Part shown: piece after piece, positions 29,441 through 40,375 of the stretch
Layout: each line of letters begins with the position of its first letter
How positions within the stretch are numbered: position 1 is the first letter of the stretch
NCBI RefSeq assembly: GCF_001662305.1
Contig: NZ_BDEP01000016.1
Span: 310,001 to 374,000 of the forward strand
Reading direction: 5' to 3'
From: Halomonas caseinilytica
GTDB lineage: Bacteria > Pseudomonadota > Gammaproteobacteria > Pseudomonadales > Halomonadaceae
DNA: 64,000 bases
The notes under the pieces: model-generated
Databases searched by the model: none
The model's input: only the letters and a program-made list of their open reading frames with translations
Told to the model about the DNA's origin: nothing
Position numbers and translations under genes: made by a program

Positions 29441-30378
29441 AGCGTCATCTTGGCCTCTTGCTCAAGGGTGCCGGCATGGGAGCCGCCGATGCGGTGCCTG
29501 GGGTTTCCGGAGGCACCATCGCCTTTGTCACCGGCATCTATGAAGAGCTGATTCATACCATCGAACGCTTCGGTCCCGAGGCCTTCGGCGTCTGGCGTCG
29601 GCAGGGACTGGCCGGACTGGTCGAGTATCTCAACCTGCGTTTCCTGGTGCCCCTGCTGGCAGGTATCGCGATCAGCCTGGTCAGCGTCGCCCATCTGGTG
29701 GTGTGGTTGATGGAAGTGCAGCCCCTGCTGCTCGATGGCCTCTTCTTCGGCCTGGTGGCCGCTTCGGCGCTGGTGGTCTGGCGTCATCCCGTGGAGTGGC
29801 GATGGTGGTACCTGATGCCACTGGTCCTCGGGTTGCTGCTGGCGCAATGGTTGCCTGACCTGATGCCCTGGGTGTCACAATTGGGCAGTACCCATCTGGT
29901 GCTGGCAACGGCAGGGGCCATCGCCATCAGCGCCCTGTTGCTGCCGGGCGTTTCCGGTAGTTTTCTGCTGCTGACCATGGGACTTTATGGCACCGTGATG
30001 GAAGGCGTTCGGAGCTTCGATCTGGGCTTGCTTGCCGTGTTCGGAGGTGGTTGCCTGGTCGGCCTGTTCGTTTTTTCGCGTCTGCTGTCCTGGCTGCTCA
30101 GGCACTGCCATGGCGCCACGCTGCAGATGCTGGTGGGGTTCATCGTGGGCTCATTGCCGACCCTCTGGCCCTGGCGCCAGCTGGCGTCTTACCAGATCGG
30201 GGAGGACGGGCAGATGATCCCGCTCGATTACCATTACCTGACCCCGGGAGATTTCGGTGTCGTCACCGGTGATTCCGCCCAGCTACCGGCCGTGCTGGCA
30301 TTGATGCTGGTCGGTGCCGGCCTGGTGCTGTGCGTTGACCGTCTCAACCGCGGCCCTGATACACCGCAGGCCGGTTAG
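29437..30378 (+). CDS. DUF368 family membrane protein, probable undecaprenyl-phosphate flippase (PopT-like)
   Basis: This protein of about 313 residues has 8 or so membrane helices. It carries the DUF368 hallmark 'KGAGMGAADAVPGVSGGTIA' at the start and its repeat 'SALLLPGVSGSFLLLTMGLY' in the middle. Recent work assigned DUF368/PopT proteins to returning undecaprenyl phosphate across the inner membrane, which recycles the lipid carrier for wall and surface polysaccharides. The start is TTG at 29437: GGAAGGAG lies eight bases upstream, the TTG overlaps the pcm stop, and there is no earlier in-frame codon outside pcm. It sits between pcm and nlpD. Confidence 0.85.
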   Translation: MKRHLGLLLKGAGMGAADAVPGVSGGTIAFVTGIYEELIHTIERFGPEAFGVWRRQGLAGLVEYLNLRFLVPLLAGIAISLVSVAHLVVWLMEVQPLLLDGLFFGLVAASALVVWRHPVEWRWWYLMPLVLGLLLAQWLPDLMPWVSQLGSTHLVLATAGAIAISALLLPGVSGSFLLLTMGLYGTVMEGVRSFDLGLLAVFGGGCLVGLFVFSRLLSWLLRHCHGATLQMLVGFIVGSLPTLWPWRQLASYQIGEDGQMIPLDYHYLTPGDFGVVTGDSAQLPAVLALMLVGAGLVLCVDRLNRGPDTPQAG

Positions 30379-30415
30379 CATGATAGCGTAGACAAGGACA
30401 AGGAGGAGGGTTCCA

Positions 30416-31525
30416 ATGCATAAGGGGCTGCTGATCTCGGGGCTTGCGCTGGTACTGGCCGGTTGCGCCACCTCGCAGAGCGAGGCGCCGCCGGTACAGG
30501 TCGAGGACCTGTCGACCGGCCGGGCGGCATCCGTACCCGCCGAGTATACCGTCAAGTCCGGTGACACCCTGTACGGGATCGCCTGGCGACACGACATGGA
30601 TTATCGTGACCTGGCCGAGATGAACAACATCGCGCCGCCCTACAATATTCAGCCCGGTCAGCGGCTGGTGCTGGGTGGCGACGATGGCTCGGCTCGCCAG
30701 GCGTCGACCGGAGCCGATAGCGGCACCGGACGCGACGGTGGCGAAGGCGCCGTCGCCACTGGCGTGGCGGCGGCCGGTGCCGTGGCCAGTGGCACCCAGA
30801 GCGGTGGTTCGAGTGGCGACGAGGATGGCTCGCTGGACTGGTTGCTGCCCGAGGATGCTGCTGCCGACGGCGCGTCGAGTGATGAGGCGAGCGCCGGTGT
30901 GCCCGGCCCGGTCTACGAGGATGAAGATAAGCCCGCCTCCGCCGAGGAAGAAGCGGCAGCCGACGAGTCGGATGACAGCGACGCGGCCGATGAGGAACGC
31001 GAGAGCAACGACGACGGCGAGACCGCCGAGGCGTCGGCCGACGAGGACGCCGGTTCATCATCGACCGAGACCGCCGATGCCTCTGAGGCGCAGGAATCCT
31101 CGGCTGCACAGGATACGCAGGACGAAGGGCCGCGACGCTACACGCCGGTGGACGACGTTCCCTGGCAATGGCCGACCGACGGTAGTGTCGTGGGGGGCTA
31201 TGGAGAAGGCGACAGCATCACTGCCGGCATTGATATCGGTGGTCAAAAGGGGCAACCTATCAAGGCAGCCGGGCCTGGCATCGTGGTGTATGCCGGCAGT
31301 GGGGTACGCGGCTATGGCAAGCTGATCCTGCTCAAGCACAACGATCAGTACCTGAGTGCCTATGCCCACAACGACACCCTGCGCGTGAAGGAGAATGACG
31401 TGGTCCGGGCCGGCGAAGTGATCGCCACCATGGGCGACAGCGATGCCCAGGATGTCAGGCTGCATTTCGAGGTTCGCAAGGATGGCCAGCCTCAGGATCC
31501 CCTGGAGTATCTGCCCGCACGTTGA
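30416..31525 (+). CDS. nlpD: NlpD family lipoprotein (LysM plus degenerate LytM/M23 domain)
   Basis: This 369-residue outer-membrane lipoprotein has a signal peptide ending in the lipobox LAGC (Cys17). A LysM domain covers about residues 43-87 ('YTVKSGDTLYGIAWRHDM'). A long acidic, Ala/Ser-rich linker covers about 90-240. A C-terminal M23 domain follows (about 255-369; 'GIDIGGQKGQPIKAAGPGIV', 'LSAYAHNDTLRVKENDVVRA', 'LHFEVRKDGQP'). The first zinc-binding histidine (HxxxD) is missing, as in E. coli NlpD, so it should activate amidase AmiC rather than cut the wall itself. AAGGAGGAGG precedes the start. The main rpoS promoter often lies inside nlpD. Confidence 0.92.
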   Translation: MHKGLLISGLALVLAGCATSQSEAPPVQVEDLSTGRAASVPAEYTVKSGDTLYGIAWRHDMDYRDLAEMNNIAPPYNIQPGQRLVLGGDDGSARQASTGADSGTGRDGGEGAVATGVAAAGAVASGTQSGGSSGDEDGSLDWLLPEDAAADGASSDEASAGVPGPVYEDEDKPASAEEEAAADESDDSDAADEERESNDDGETAEASADEDAGSSSTETADASEAQESSAAQDTQDEGPRRYTPVDDVPWQWPTDGSVVGGYGEGDSITAGIDIGGQKGQPIKAAGPGIVVYAGSGVRGYGKLILLKHNDQYLSAYAHNDTLRVKENDVVRAGEVIATMGDSDAQDVRLHFEVRKDGQPQDPLEYLPAR

Positions 31526-31646
31526 ATGGCGTGTCCAACGAGCCTCTCCCGAGTCACTGTCGGAACGTCATACAATAATAACCTCGGGCATTGATCGTGA
31601 TCAGCATGACGAACGATGTCCAGCCGCAACCATGGGGTAGCAATCG

Positions 31647-32642
31647 ATGAGCATGCTTGAACGGGACCTTCAGGATGTGAATCTGGAGTCGGCCGCGGAG
31701 GCGGACGACGACGCCGTCGAGACCGTCGAGATCGAGGCCGGCGCGGTCGATGACAGTAGTGACGAAGCCTTCGAGAAGGCGCTCAGCCGCGAGGATCGTC
31801 ATCACCACCACAGCCTGGACGCCACGCAGATCTACCTCAACGAGATCGGTTTCTCGCCGTTGCTGACGCCCGAGGAGGAAGTCCACTATGGGCGTCTTGC
31901 TCGCCAGGGCGATCCGCAGGGGCGTTCGCGAATGATCGAGTCCAACCTGCGACTGGTGGTCAAGATCGCGCGACGCTATCTCAACCGGGGGCTGACCCTG
32001 CTCGACCTGATAGAGGAAGGCAACCTGGGGTTGATCCGCGCCGTCGAGAAGTTCGATCCCGAGCGTGGTTTCCGCTTTTCCACCTATGCCACCTGGTGGA
32101 TTCGCCAGACCATCGAGCGGGCGCTGATGAATCAGACCCGCACCATTCGTCTGCCCATCCATGTGGTCAAGGAGCTCAACATCTACCTGCGGGCGGCACG
32201 GGAGCTGACCCAGAAGCTCGATCACGAGGCGACCGCCGAGGAAATTGCCGACCATCTCGACAAGCCGGTCGCGAGCGTCAAGAAGATGATGGGGCTCAAC
32301 GAGCGGGTCTCGTCGGTGGATTACCCGGTGGGAAGCGAAAGCGACAAGCCGTTGATCGAGACGCTCACCGACGACAATGACCTGGGACCCGAGTCCACCC
32401 TGGTGGATGGTGACGTCAAGCAGCATGTCGACGAGTGGCTGGCCGAACTGACCGACAAGCAGCGCGAAGTGGTGGTGCGGCGTTTCGGTCTGCGCGGCCA
32501 CGAAGCCTCGACCCTTGAGCAGGTGGGCGAGGAGATCGGTTTGACGCGGGAACGGGTTCGCCAGATCCAGGTCGAGGCGCTGAAGAAGCTGCGCCGCATG
32601 CTCGACAAGCAAGGCCTGGACCTGGACGCCATCTTCGAGTGA
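31647..32642 (+). CDS. rpoS: RNA polymerase stationary-phase sigma factor RpoS (sigma-38)
   Basis: This 331-residue sigma-70-family factor has an acidic N-terminus. Region 1.2/2 includes '[20 protein letters not shown]', and the core-binding region 2 includes '[20 protein letters not shown]' and '[20 protein letters not shown]'. Region 3 contains '[18 protein letters not shown]', and the region 4 helix-turn-helix contains '[20 protein letters not shown]'. It directs general stress, stationary-phase and osmotic responses. It lies in the conserved position 121 bp after nlpD and is followed by a strong terminator. A TACAAT box and a small dyad (TGATCGTGATCA) precede it. Confidence 0.97.
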   Translation: MSMLERDLQDVNLESAAEADDDAVETVEIEAGAVDDSSDEAFEKALSREDRHHHHSLDATQIYLNEIGFSPLLTPEEEVHYGRLARQGDPQGRSRMIESNLRLVVKIARRYLNRGLTLLDLIEEGNLGLIRAVEKFDPERGFRFSTYATWWIRQTIERALMNQTRTIRLPIHVVKELNIYLRAARELTQKLDHEATAEEIADHLDKPVASVKKMMGLNERVSSVDYPVGSESDKPLIETLTDDNDLGPESTLVDGDVKQHVDEWLAELTDKQREVVVRRFGLRGHEASTLEQVGEEIGLTRERVRQIQVEALKKLRRMLDKQGLDLDAIFE

Positions 32643-32667
32643 CCGGCCTTGGCCGATTGCCATCGAA

Positions 32668-32700
32668 CCAAAAGCCAGGGCATTGTCCTGGCTTTTTGGT
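32668..32700 (+). terminator. Intrinsic terminator after rpoS
   Basis: ACCAAAAGCCAGG pairs with CCTGGCTTTTTGGT around a seven-base loop. The T-run is inside the second arm and continues in TTTTT just after it. It lies 26 bp after the rpoS stop. Confidence 0.9.
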
Positions 32701-32846
32701 TTTTGGGCGATAAAAAATCCAGCAAGTGATATCCAATTTAGATGAATGGACTGGATAGCTGCATGACTTTGGTGACCTATTCGATGGATGTCATGGCATT
32801 CTGAGCGGTGATCGTCGTTCAGGATTTCATCTTGCTGGAGTGACCC

Positions 32847-33947
32847 ATGCCCCGTCCCTTGCGTGCTGACATCGACCTCGAGGCGCTATGCCACAACTAT
32901 CGCCTCGCCCGAGACCTGGCGCCGGACAGCCAGTCGCTGGCGGTCCTGAAAGCCGACGCCTATGGTCATGGACTGGTCCCCTGCGCCCGCGCTCTGGAGG
33001 GGCTGGCGCCCGCCTTTGCCGTGGCGTGTCTCGAGGAGGCGGAAGCGCTGCGCGAGGGCGGCATCACCGCACCGATCGTCTTGCTGGAAGGCGTCTTCTC
33101 GGCCGAGGAGCTGGCGAAGGTGGACGCCCAGGGTCTCTGGATGGCGGTGCACAGTGACTGGCAGGTCGAGGCGCTGCTGCGTCATCGGCTTGAAAAGCCG
33201 GTCCCCACCTGGATCAAGGTCGATTCCGGCATGCACCGCCTGGGTTTCTCCCCCGAGCGCGCGATATCGGTCTGGGCGCGTCTGAGCGCCGCCCCGACAC
33301 AGGCGTGTGATCTGCATCTGATGAGCCACTTCGCCACCGCCGATCATGCCGATACCGAGTATTTCCAACGCCAGATGAGCGCATTGCGCGCACTGGCCGA
33401 GAAGCTGGGCGCACCGACCTGCCTGGCCAACTCGCCGGCCACCCTGGCTCGGCCGGAGAGCCACGGGGCCTGGAATCGGCCCGGCGTCATGCTCTATGGC
33501 AGCGATCCTCTCGAGGCCTCCAACACGGCGAGCCGTCGGCTGTCACCGGTGATGACGCTGCGTTCTGAGCTCATCGCCGTGCGCGATCTCGACGAAGGGG
33601 AGCCGGTCGGCTATGGCGGGCGCTGGCGAGCACCACGCCCGTCACGCATCGGCGTGGTGGCTTGCGGCTATGGCGACGGTTACGATCGCCATGCCTGCGA
33701 TGGCACGCCGGTCCTGGTCGAGGGGCGCCGCACGGCGCTTGTTGGCAAGGTCTCCATGGACATGCTGACGGTGGACCTCACCGACCTGCCCGAGGCTGAG
33801 ATCGGCAGCGAGGTGGTGCTTTGGGGATGCGCCGCCAATGGCGAAGTGCTGTCGGTGGATGAGGTGGCCCGCTATTGCGATACCATCAGCTATACCCTGC
33901 TGACCGGGGTGCTGCCGAGGGTGCCCAGGCGGTATCATGGCGGCTGA
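32847..33947 (+). CDS. alr: Alanine racemase
   Basis: This 366-residue PLP enzyme interconverts L- and D-alanine for peptidoglycan. The PLP lysine is K35 in 'LAVLKADAYGHGL'. The second catalytic residue, tyrosine, lies in the region 'GVVACGYGDGYDRHACDGTP'. 'GKVSMDMLTVDLTDLP' and 'ISYTLLTGVLPRVPRRY' finish the beta-barrel domain. The length fits the family (~360). GGAG lies eight bases before the ATG. A close paralogue (dadX/alr) may exist elsewhere, so anabolic or catabolic use cannot be decided. It overlaps the next frame only slightly upstream of the LpxL-type gene. Confidence 0.94.
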   Translation: MPRPLRADIDLEALCHNYRLARDLAPDSQSLAVLKADAYGHGLVPCARALEGLAPAFAVACLEEAEALREGGITAPIVLLEGVFSAEELAKVDAQGLWMAVHSDWQVEALLRHRLEKPVPTWIKVDSGMHRLGFSPERAISVWARLSAAPTQACDLHLMSHFATADHADTEYFQRQMSALRALAEKLGAPTCLANSPATLARPESHGAWNRPGVMLYGSDPLEASNTASRRLSPVMTLRSELIAVRDLDEGEPVGYGGRWRAPRPSRIGVVACGYGDGYDRHACDGTPVLVEGRRTALVGKVSMDMLTVDLTDLPEAEIGSEVVLWGCAANGEVLSVDEVARYCDTISYTLLTGVLPRVPRRYHGG

Positions 33948-33966
33948 ATCCGAGTGTGAGAGCCCC

Positions 33967-34890
33967 ATGTCCGAGCAAGCTTCCGCGACCCGTTTTCTTC
34001 ATCCCCGTTACTGGCCGACCTGGCTGGCCATCGGTGCCATGCATGTCGGCGCCTGGTTGCCCTGGCGGCTCAAGCTCTGGGTCGGCAAGCTCATCGGGCT
34101 CGCTGCCTGGCGTTTTGCCAAGCGTCGGCGGCGTATCACCGAGACCAACATCCGCTTGTGCTTTCCCGAACTCGACGATGAGCGGCAACGTCGCCTGGTC
34201 CGGGACACCTTCATTGCCAACGGCATCGGAATTCTGGAGACGGCCACCGGCTGGTGTCGGGACCCGGAGCATCTGCGCCATCGTGTGGTCTTCGAGGGCC
34301 AGGAGCACATGGCTCGGGTGCAGGCCGAGGGCAAGGGGGCGCTGATCATCGGCATTCACTTCTCGACGCTGGATCTTGGCGGCGCCCTGCATTCCCTGTT
34401 CTTTCCCGCTGACGTGGTCTACCGACCCCATGACAATGCCCTGTTCGAGCGCTTCATGACCCGGGCGCGCAACCGCATCTTCGGCACCGCCATCGATCGC
34501 CACGACCTGCGGGGCGTGGTTCGCCGAATCAAGTCGGGGCATCATGTCTGGTATTCCCCGGATCAGGATTTCGGCCGGGAGGCCAGTGTCTTCGCGCCGT
34601 TCTTCGGTGTCGAGGCGGCGACCATCAAGCTCACCGCCAAGATCGCCCGCATGACCGGTGCGCCGGTCATGCCACTGATCTTTCATCGCAATCCCGACGA
34701 TTACACCTATCGTCTGGAATACCTGCCCGCTCTGGAGGACTTCCCCTCCGGTGATGAGGTGGCCGATGCCACCCGCATCAACGCCGTCATCGAAGCCGCC
34801 ATCCGCCGACATCCCGAGCAGTACCTGTGGCTGCATCGTCGTTTCAAGACACGACCCAACAAGAGTGACCCCAAGCTATATGATGTGTGA
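33967..34890 (+). CDS. Lipid A biosynthesis acyltransferase (LpxL/HtrB family)
   Basis: This 307-residue inner-membrane acyltransferase has an N-terminal hydrophobic anchor (residues ~15-35). The catalytic H-x4-D box is in 'GALIIGIHFSTLDLGGALH'. 'ARNRIFGTAIDRHDLRGVVR' and 'SPDQDFGREASVFAPFFGV' are also typical of LpxL. It adds the secondary (lauroyl-type) acyl chain to Kdo2-lipid IVA. Whether it is LpxL or LpxM is not decidable from sequence alone. The start at 33967 follows GAGAGCCCC. It begins 19 bp after alr and probably shares its transcript. Confidence 0.9.
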   Translation: MSEQASATRFLHPRYWPTWLAIGAMHVGAWLPWRLKLWVGKLIGLAAWRFAKRRRRITETNIRLCFPELDDERQRRLVRDTFIANGIGILETATGWCRDPEHLRHRVVFEGQEHMARVQAEGKGALIIGIHFSTLDLGGALHSLFFPADVVYRPHDNALFERFMTRARNRIFGTAIDRHDLRGVVRRIKSGHHVWYSPDQDFGREASVFAPFFGVEAATIKLTAKIARMTGAPVMPLIFHRNPDDYTYRLEYLPALEDFPSGDEVADATRINAVIEAAIRRHPEQYLWLHRRFKTRPNKSDPKLYDV

Positions 34891-34892
34891 GC

Positions 34893-34920
34893 CACGGGCC
34901 TGCTCATGGGCAGGTCCGTG
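34893..34920. other. Hairpin between convergent acyltransferase and DUF2254 genes
   Basis: CACGGGCCTGC-TCATGG-GCAGGTCCGTG has an 11-bp stem with one G-T pair. It lies directly after the acyltransferase stop. No T-run follows, so it is a weak or factor-dependent terminator at best. Confidence 0.45.
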
Positions 34921-34951
34921 TCGCTACGTCGATCGATGGCATGCGTCGCGG

Positions 34952-36280
34952 TCACGGTGACCGTGCGTCCAGGCTATCTGGCAGATTCAGCCGGTGGTAG
35001 CCCCGGTTCAACCGCTGGTTGACGAACGTTCGGTCCAGCGTGTGTCGGCTGTTCGCGTCGAGGCACTCGACGACCCGGTCGGCAAACTGCTGAAGGGTGG
35101 CGAGGTATTGCGAATCGGCGGTGACCGAAAGCGATTTCAATGCCTTGAGCAGCCCCAGCAGAATGCTCTGGTCCTCCATTCCATAATGGAGAATGGGTGT
35201 CAGCAGGCGATGTAGAAGGCTGTCGAAGGATTCCAGTTGCCAGCAGACACGCACTTCACCATGGCTGTCCCGTAATCGATTGGCCATCCTCGTGTCCAGG
35301 TAATGGCTCAGCAAGTCAGTGATGCGATGGAGGCACAGGCGGGCAGTGCCGGGGTCGTTGATGCCGGGAGACAACGCCTTGATGGCAATCTCCATCAGTT
35401 GGGTCATGCCATGAGCGAAGTGCTCCCCTACGGACTCTCCTTCCAGTTGGGTCAGTGTCTCGAGAAAGGAGCTGCGCCACTTTTCATCGGGAGCCTGCTT
35501 GCCTTCAAGGCGAGCGATCGGCTGGCCCTTCAGCACATAGTCGCCAAACTGGAAGTCGAGATGTATGACCCCGCCGATACGTTCGGCCAGCTTGGCCATG
35601 GCGGGCAGGTCGGCGTTCTGGATGTATCCGGCCTCACCGGCATGCAGTGGATGACAGGGGGCTTGCAGGGGCGGCGTGATGGGCTGGTATTGCCATCGGG
35701 CTTCCTTTTCTCTGTCATGGCGCTGCTTCATCGAGGACAGGGTGTCGGTATGCAGGCTGCTGATGACGGCATCGATCTGGATCGACTGTGACACGTTGTG
35801 GATGAAGTAGACGAACAGAGCCAGACAATGCAGCACCATGACGCAGGCGGCATACACGGCAATGGAGCGCCACATAGGGTCACCGTCGATCGAGTAGGGC
35901 ACGATCAGCAGCATCAGGATAAACAGGATGGTGCCGAGATAGTGGCCGAGAACCAGCTGGTGACGGCGCGCGGAGATCAATCCGAACACCAGCTTGTGGG
36001 AAAAGTTGGCTCCGGCCTGGGACAGTACCGACATGACCATCGAGAAACTGAATACCACCAACGAGATCATGCCGCCGAGCAGTGCCGTGAGCAGCGATTG
36101 CGCACCACCAGGGTCTTCGAGGCCCAGTTCCTTGATGATCGTCGGAAGAAAATCGCTGGTCACCGGCGATAGCAATGCCAGCAGCCCGAGGGCGGCATAG
36201 AACAGTGCCGCCAGTGTCGGCAGGTAGGCAATGCTACTGGCAAAGCGCTTGAACAGCATGATGGGGTGAAACAACAGCAT
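34952..36280 (-). CDS. DUF2254 family membrane protein
   Basis: This 442-residue protein has four N-terminal membrane helices (about residues 15-165) and a large soluble C-terminal region. It matches the DUF2254 pattern with 'GGMISLVVFSFSMVMSVLSQ', 'HNVSQSIQIDAVISSLHTDT', 'HLDFQFGDYVLKGQPIARLE' and 'MEIAIKALSPGINDPGTARL'. The function of the family is not established; proton/ion permeation and membrane stress have been suggested only by fold. GGGAGGG lies eight bases before the ATG. It is monocistronic and convergent with the acyltransferase gene. A short dyad (GGTCACGGTGACC) overlaps its stop. Confidence 0.85.
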   Translation of the reverse strand: MLLFHPIMLFKRFASSIAYLPTLAALFYAALGLLALLSPVTSDFLPTIIKELGLEDPGGAQSLLTALLGGMISLVVFSFSMVMSVLSQAGANFSHKLVFGLISARRHQLVLGHYLGTILFILMLLIVPYSIDGDPMWRSIAVYAACVMVLHCLALFVYFIHNVSQSIQIDAVISSLHTDTLSSMKQRHDREKEARWQYQPITPPLQAPCHPLHAGEAGYIQNADLPAMAKLAERIGGVIHLDFQFGDYVLKGQPIARLEGKQAPDEKWRSSFLETLTQLEGESVGEHFAHGMTQLMEIAIKALSPGINDPGTARLCLHRITDLLSHYLDTRMANRLRDSHGEVRVCWQLESFDSLLHRLLTPILHYGMEDQSILLGLLKALKSLSVTADSQYLATLQQFADRVVECLDANSRHTLDRTFVNQRLNRGYHRLNLPDSLDARSP

Positions 36281-36460
36281 GAGGTTCCCTCCCCGTGCGG
36301 GGTTTGGTCAGTCGTTGATAGGTAGCTTCTCTCTTATGCAGTGAGTTGTGATCAAGCGCAAGTGAACGGTTGTGACGGCACAGCAATGAATGCCAGAGGG
36401 CTGGAAGAATGGTGTGAACACGGCGACTGTCATGGCGAGGCTCTGGGGTCGGTAAGCATG

Positions 36461-36492
36461 AAAAAACCCCAAAGGCACGAGGCCTTGGGGTT
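36461..36492 (-). terminator. Intrinsic terminator of ettA (minus strand)
   Basis: On the minus strand, AACCCCAAGGCCTCGTGCCTTTGGGG is followed by TTTTTT. It lies about 45 bp after the ettA stop codon. Confidence 0.9.
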
Positions 36493-36536
36493 CAATTTAA
36501 AGCTTACTGCTTAAGGCTGCCGACCGGCGAAGCCGG

Positions 36537-38198
<1,662 letters not shown>

Positions 38199-38354
38199 GG
38201 AATCTCACTAGGGTTGGAGGTTCGGAATTGGAGCACTGGCTGGCCCTGATGATAGTGGCCGGGCAAGGGAAAGGCTAGGGAGTGGAGAGACAAACTCGTC
38301 TGAGCGTTGACTGCGCACTCTCGTGCCCGCCCCTTTCATGGCAGGGGCATGCCG

Positions 38355-38540
38355 TCATTCCTCTTCGTCCAGGTCCCAGTCGTCCTCGATAGCGCGTCGC
38401 AGCCGCCGTTCCTCGAGCAGATCCTCCAGGCGTCGTCGGGCGCGCAGTCGTTCGGTGCGACTGACGGGGCGTTCGGGAGTGGCGTCGGCGTCCTGATCGG
38501 GATCGTCGAAGGGGTCATCGTAAAAGGACTCGGGGCGCAT
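38355..38540 (-). CDS. Small charged protein of unknown function (PA3496-like)
   Basis: This 61-residue protein is rich in acidic and arginine residues. An acidic first half (SFYDDPFDDPDQDADATPE) is followed by a basic helix-forming segment (RTERLRARRRLEDLLEERRL) and an acidic tail ending DLDEEE. It resembles the small PA3496-type proteins of gammaproteobacteria, whose role (possibly envelope-related) is unproven. The start is fixed by GGAGGAGATC before the ATG at 38540; the reading frame itself is nine codons longer. It lies 155 bp after the MFS gene on the same strand and may be separate from it. Confidence 0.65.
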   Translation of the reverse strand: MRPESFYDDPFDDPDQDADATPERPVSRTERLRARRRLEDLLEERRLRRAIEDDWDLDEEE

Positions 38541-38695
38541 GCGATCTCCTCCCATGGCCGGGCACAAGCGTTGCCATACGCCGCACCGGACCTCAAGCCG
38601 GCGCTCGGCGAGGGCACCTGCCGGCTATATAAGACGAGACGCGGTTCAGTTCAAGCCCGAGCGGCTTCTGAAGCGCAGTTTTCATGTTGTGTCGT

Positions 38696-40009
38696 TCATT
38701 CGACCTCGGGCAGGCCCTGGGCGCAGACGGCGGCGGCAAGCCCGGTCATGCCCAGCAAGGCCAGCAGTGGGGCGGTGCCGAACCACTGGGCCAGGGCTCC
38801 GACCACGCTGCCCACCACGAGCATCAGGACGCCGGTGAAGGTATTGGAGAGCGCCACGTAAAGCGCGCGATCCTGCTGGTCGGCCATGTCGACGATGTAG
38901 GTCTTGCGTCCCAAACGCACGCCGGCATGGACGATGACCAGCAGGGCATACACCAACGCATAGGGCCAGACACTCTGTGTCCATTCAGCCGGCCACCAGG
39001 CGAAGGCCGCTCCCAGCAGGCAGCAGGCAGTGGTGCCCAGTCCGCCATCGCGCATGACCGTGCGGCTCGAGACATCGGCACGCTTCCCCCAGATGGGGCT
39101 GGCCAGCATGCCGGCCACGCCAGAGACAAGGATCAGCACGCCCAGCCCGCCGAGCGCCGTACCACCTTGCTGCTGGCCCAGCAGGGCGACATAGGGCAGG
39201 GCCAGGGCGCTGGAAAGCAACAGGGCTCGGGAGAGATTGAAACGCAGGAAGACACGATCTTCGCGCAGCAGGCGAAAGCCGGTGCCAATGGCCTGCCAGA
39301 CATTCTCCCCTCCCTCCACGGCGCCGGGCGCTTCCCGAATGCGCGCCGCGCAGAGGGCGTTGAGCGCCCAGCCGAGGGCGGCGATGGCCAGGAGCGTGGC
39401 AAGAGCCAGCTCACCGGGACGGTCGTCGAACCACAACAGGACAATGCCGGCCAGCAGTGTCACCGCACCGGCCACTCCGCCGCTCCAGCCCATCAGGGTA
39501 CCGCGTTGGCGCTTGGCGATGGTCTTGCCCATCACGTCCTTGGTGGCAATGGAGGAAAGGCCGCGTGCCAGTGACAGGACTGTCAGTGCGGCGAGCACCA
39601 GGGCGCCACCGGTTCCGCCTTGCCCGAACAGCGCCAGCAGTGCCAGGCCGGCAGCGCACAGGGCCTGGAAGAGGCCGCCGATGGCCCAGGCCCATTTGCG
39701 GCGTGGATGCTGCCGGATCAGGCCGGCGACGAGCAGCTGGGGCAACAAGGCGCCGGCTTCCCGGATCGGTACCAGCAGGCCGACCATCCAGGCCGGGGAA
39801 CCGATGGTGCCGAGCAGCCAAGGCAGTACCAGGCGGGCGCTGGACAGTTCGTCGGCGAGCTTGTTGCCCAAGGCGGCCAGCAGATGGAGAAACGCATTAC
39901 GGGGTTGTTCTCGACAGGCCGCGTCGGGGATGTCGCGGCACATCCGGCTGTCCTCGTCGCCGGTGAGCCATTCGAAGAGTCTGGATTGGCTGATTTCGCG
40001 CTGGGCCAT
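38696..40009 (-). CDS. MFS transporter with hydrophilic N-terminal extension
   Basis: This 437-residue protein has about 12 membrane helices. Before the first helix (about residue 50) there is a 45-residue cytoplasmic extension with two cysteines (RMCRDIPDAACREQ). MFS-type charged loops appear in 'AGLIRQHPRRKWAW' and 'IWGKRADVSSRTV'. A cytoplasmic loop 'IREAPGAVEGGENVWQAIGT' divides the halves. AAGGAAGG precedes the ATG. It is divergent from the SelW-like gene with 54 bp between starts. The substrate cannot be assigned. Confidence 0.8.
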   Translation of the reverse strand: MAQREISQSRLFEWLTGDEDSRMCRDIPDAACREQPRNAFLHLLAALGNKLADELSSARLVLPWLLGTIGSPAWMVGLLVPIREAGALLPQLLVAGLIRQHPRRKWAWAIGGLFQALCAAGLALLALFGQGGTGGALVLAALTVLSLARGLSSIATKDVMGKTIAKRQRGTLMGWSGGVAGAVTLLAGIVLLWFDDRPGELALATLLAIAALGWALNALCAARIREAPGAVEGGENVWQAIGTGFRLLREDRVFLRFNLSRALLLSSALALPYVALLGQQQGGTALGGLGVLILVSGVAGMLASPIWGKRADVSSRTVMRDGGLGTTACCLLGAAFAWWPAEWTQSVWPYALVYALLVIVHAGVRLGRKTYIVDMADQQDRALYVALSNTFTGVLMLVVGSVVGALAQWFGTAPLLALLGMTGLAAAVCAQGLPEVE

Positions 40010-40063
40010 CGTCCTTCCTTGGCGGTAAGATGAGACGATAATTCTTGCGGCAGTCGAGGCGTC

Positions 40064-40333
40064 ATGTCACGTATTCGCATTCACTACTGCACCCAGTGCC
40101 AATGGTTGCTGCGCAGTGCCTGGTACGCCCAGGAGCTGCTTTCCACCTTCGGCGAGGCGCTCGAGGAAGTGGCGCTGGCGCCATCTCACGGTGGCCATTT
40201 CGAGATTTTCTTCGACGAGGAGAGTCTCTGGGAACGCAAGCGCGACGGGGGATTCCCCGACAGCAAGATCCTGAAGCAGAAGGTGCGCGACCGGCTGGAC
40301 CCGGAGCGCGACCTGGGGCACGTCGATCGTTAA
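40064..40333 (+). CDS. SelW/SelT/SelH-like Rdx family thioredoxin-fold protein (Cys form)
   Basis: This 89-residue protein begins MSRIRIHYCTQCQWLLRSAW with a CxxC redox motif at residues 9-12, in the position where selenoprotein W has Cys-x-x-Sec. The core 'GEALEEVALAPSHGGHFEIF' and 'RDGGFPDSKILKQKVRDRLD' is typical of the Rdx family. Such proteins are thought to act in thiol redox reactions, with unproven partners. The start follows CGAGGCG. It is divergent from an MFS gene and 42 bp upstream of an EamA transporter gene, with which it may be co-transcribed. Confidence 0.85.
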   Translation: MSRIRIHYCTQCQWLLRSAWYAQELLSTFGEALEEVALAPSHGGHFEIFFDEESLWERKRDGGFPDSKILKQKVRDRLDPERDLGHVDR

Positions 40334-40375
40334 GCGACGACAGACGAAACATTGGCTGATGGACAGGGAGAGTCT

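Noticed and set aside
32701..32846. RsmZ-like small RNA downstream of rpoS
   Set aside because: Several GGA triplets are present, but not in stem-loops, and the stretch has no terminator of its own. The position alone is not enough.
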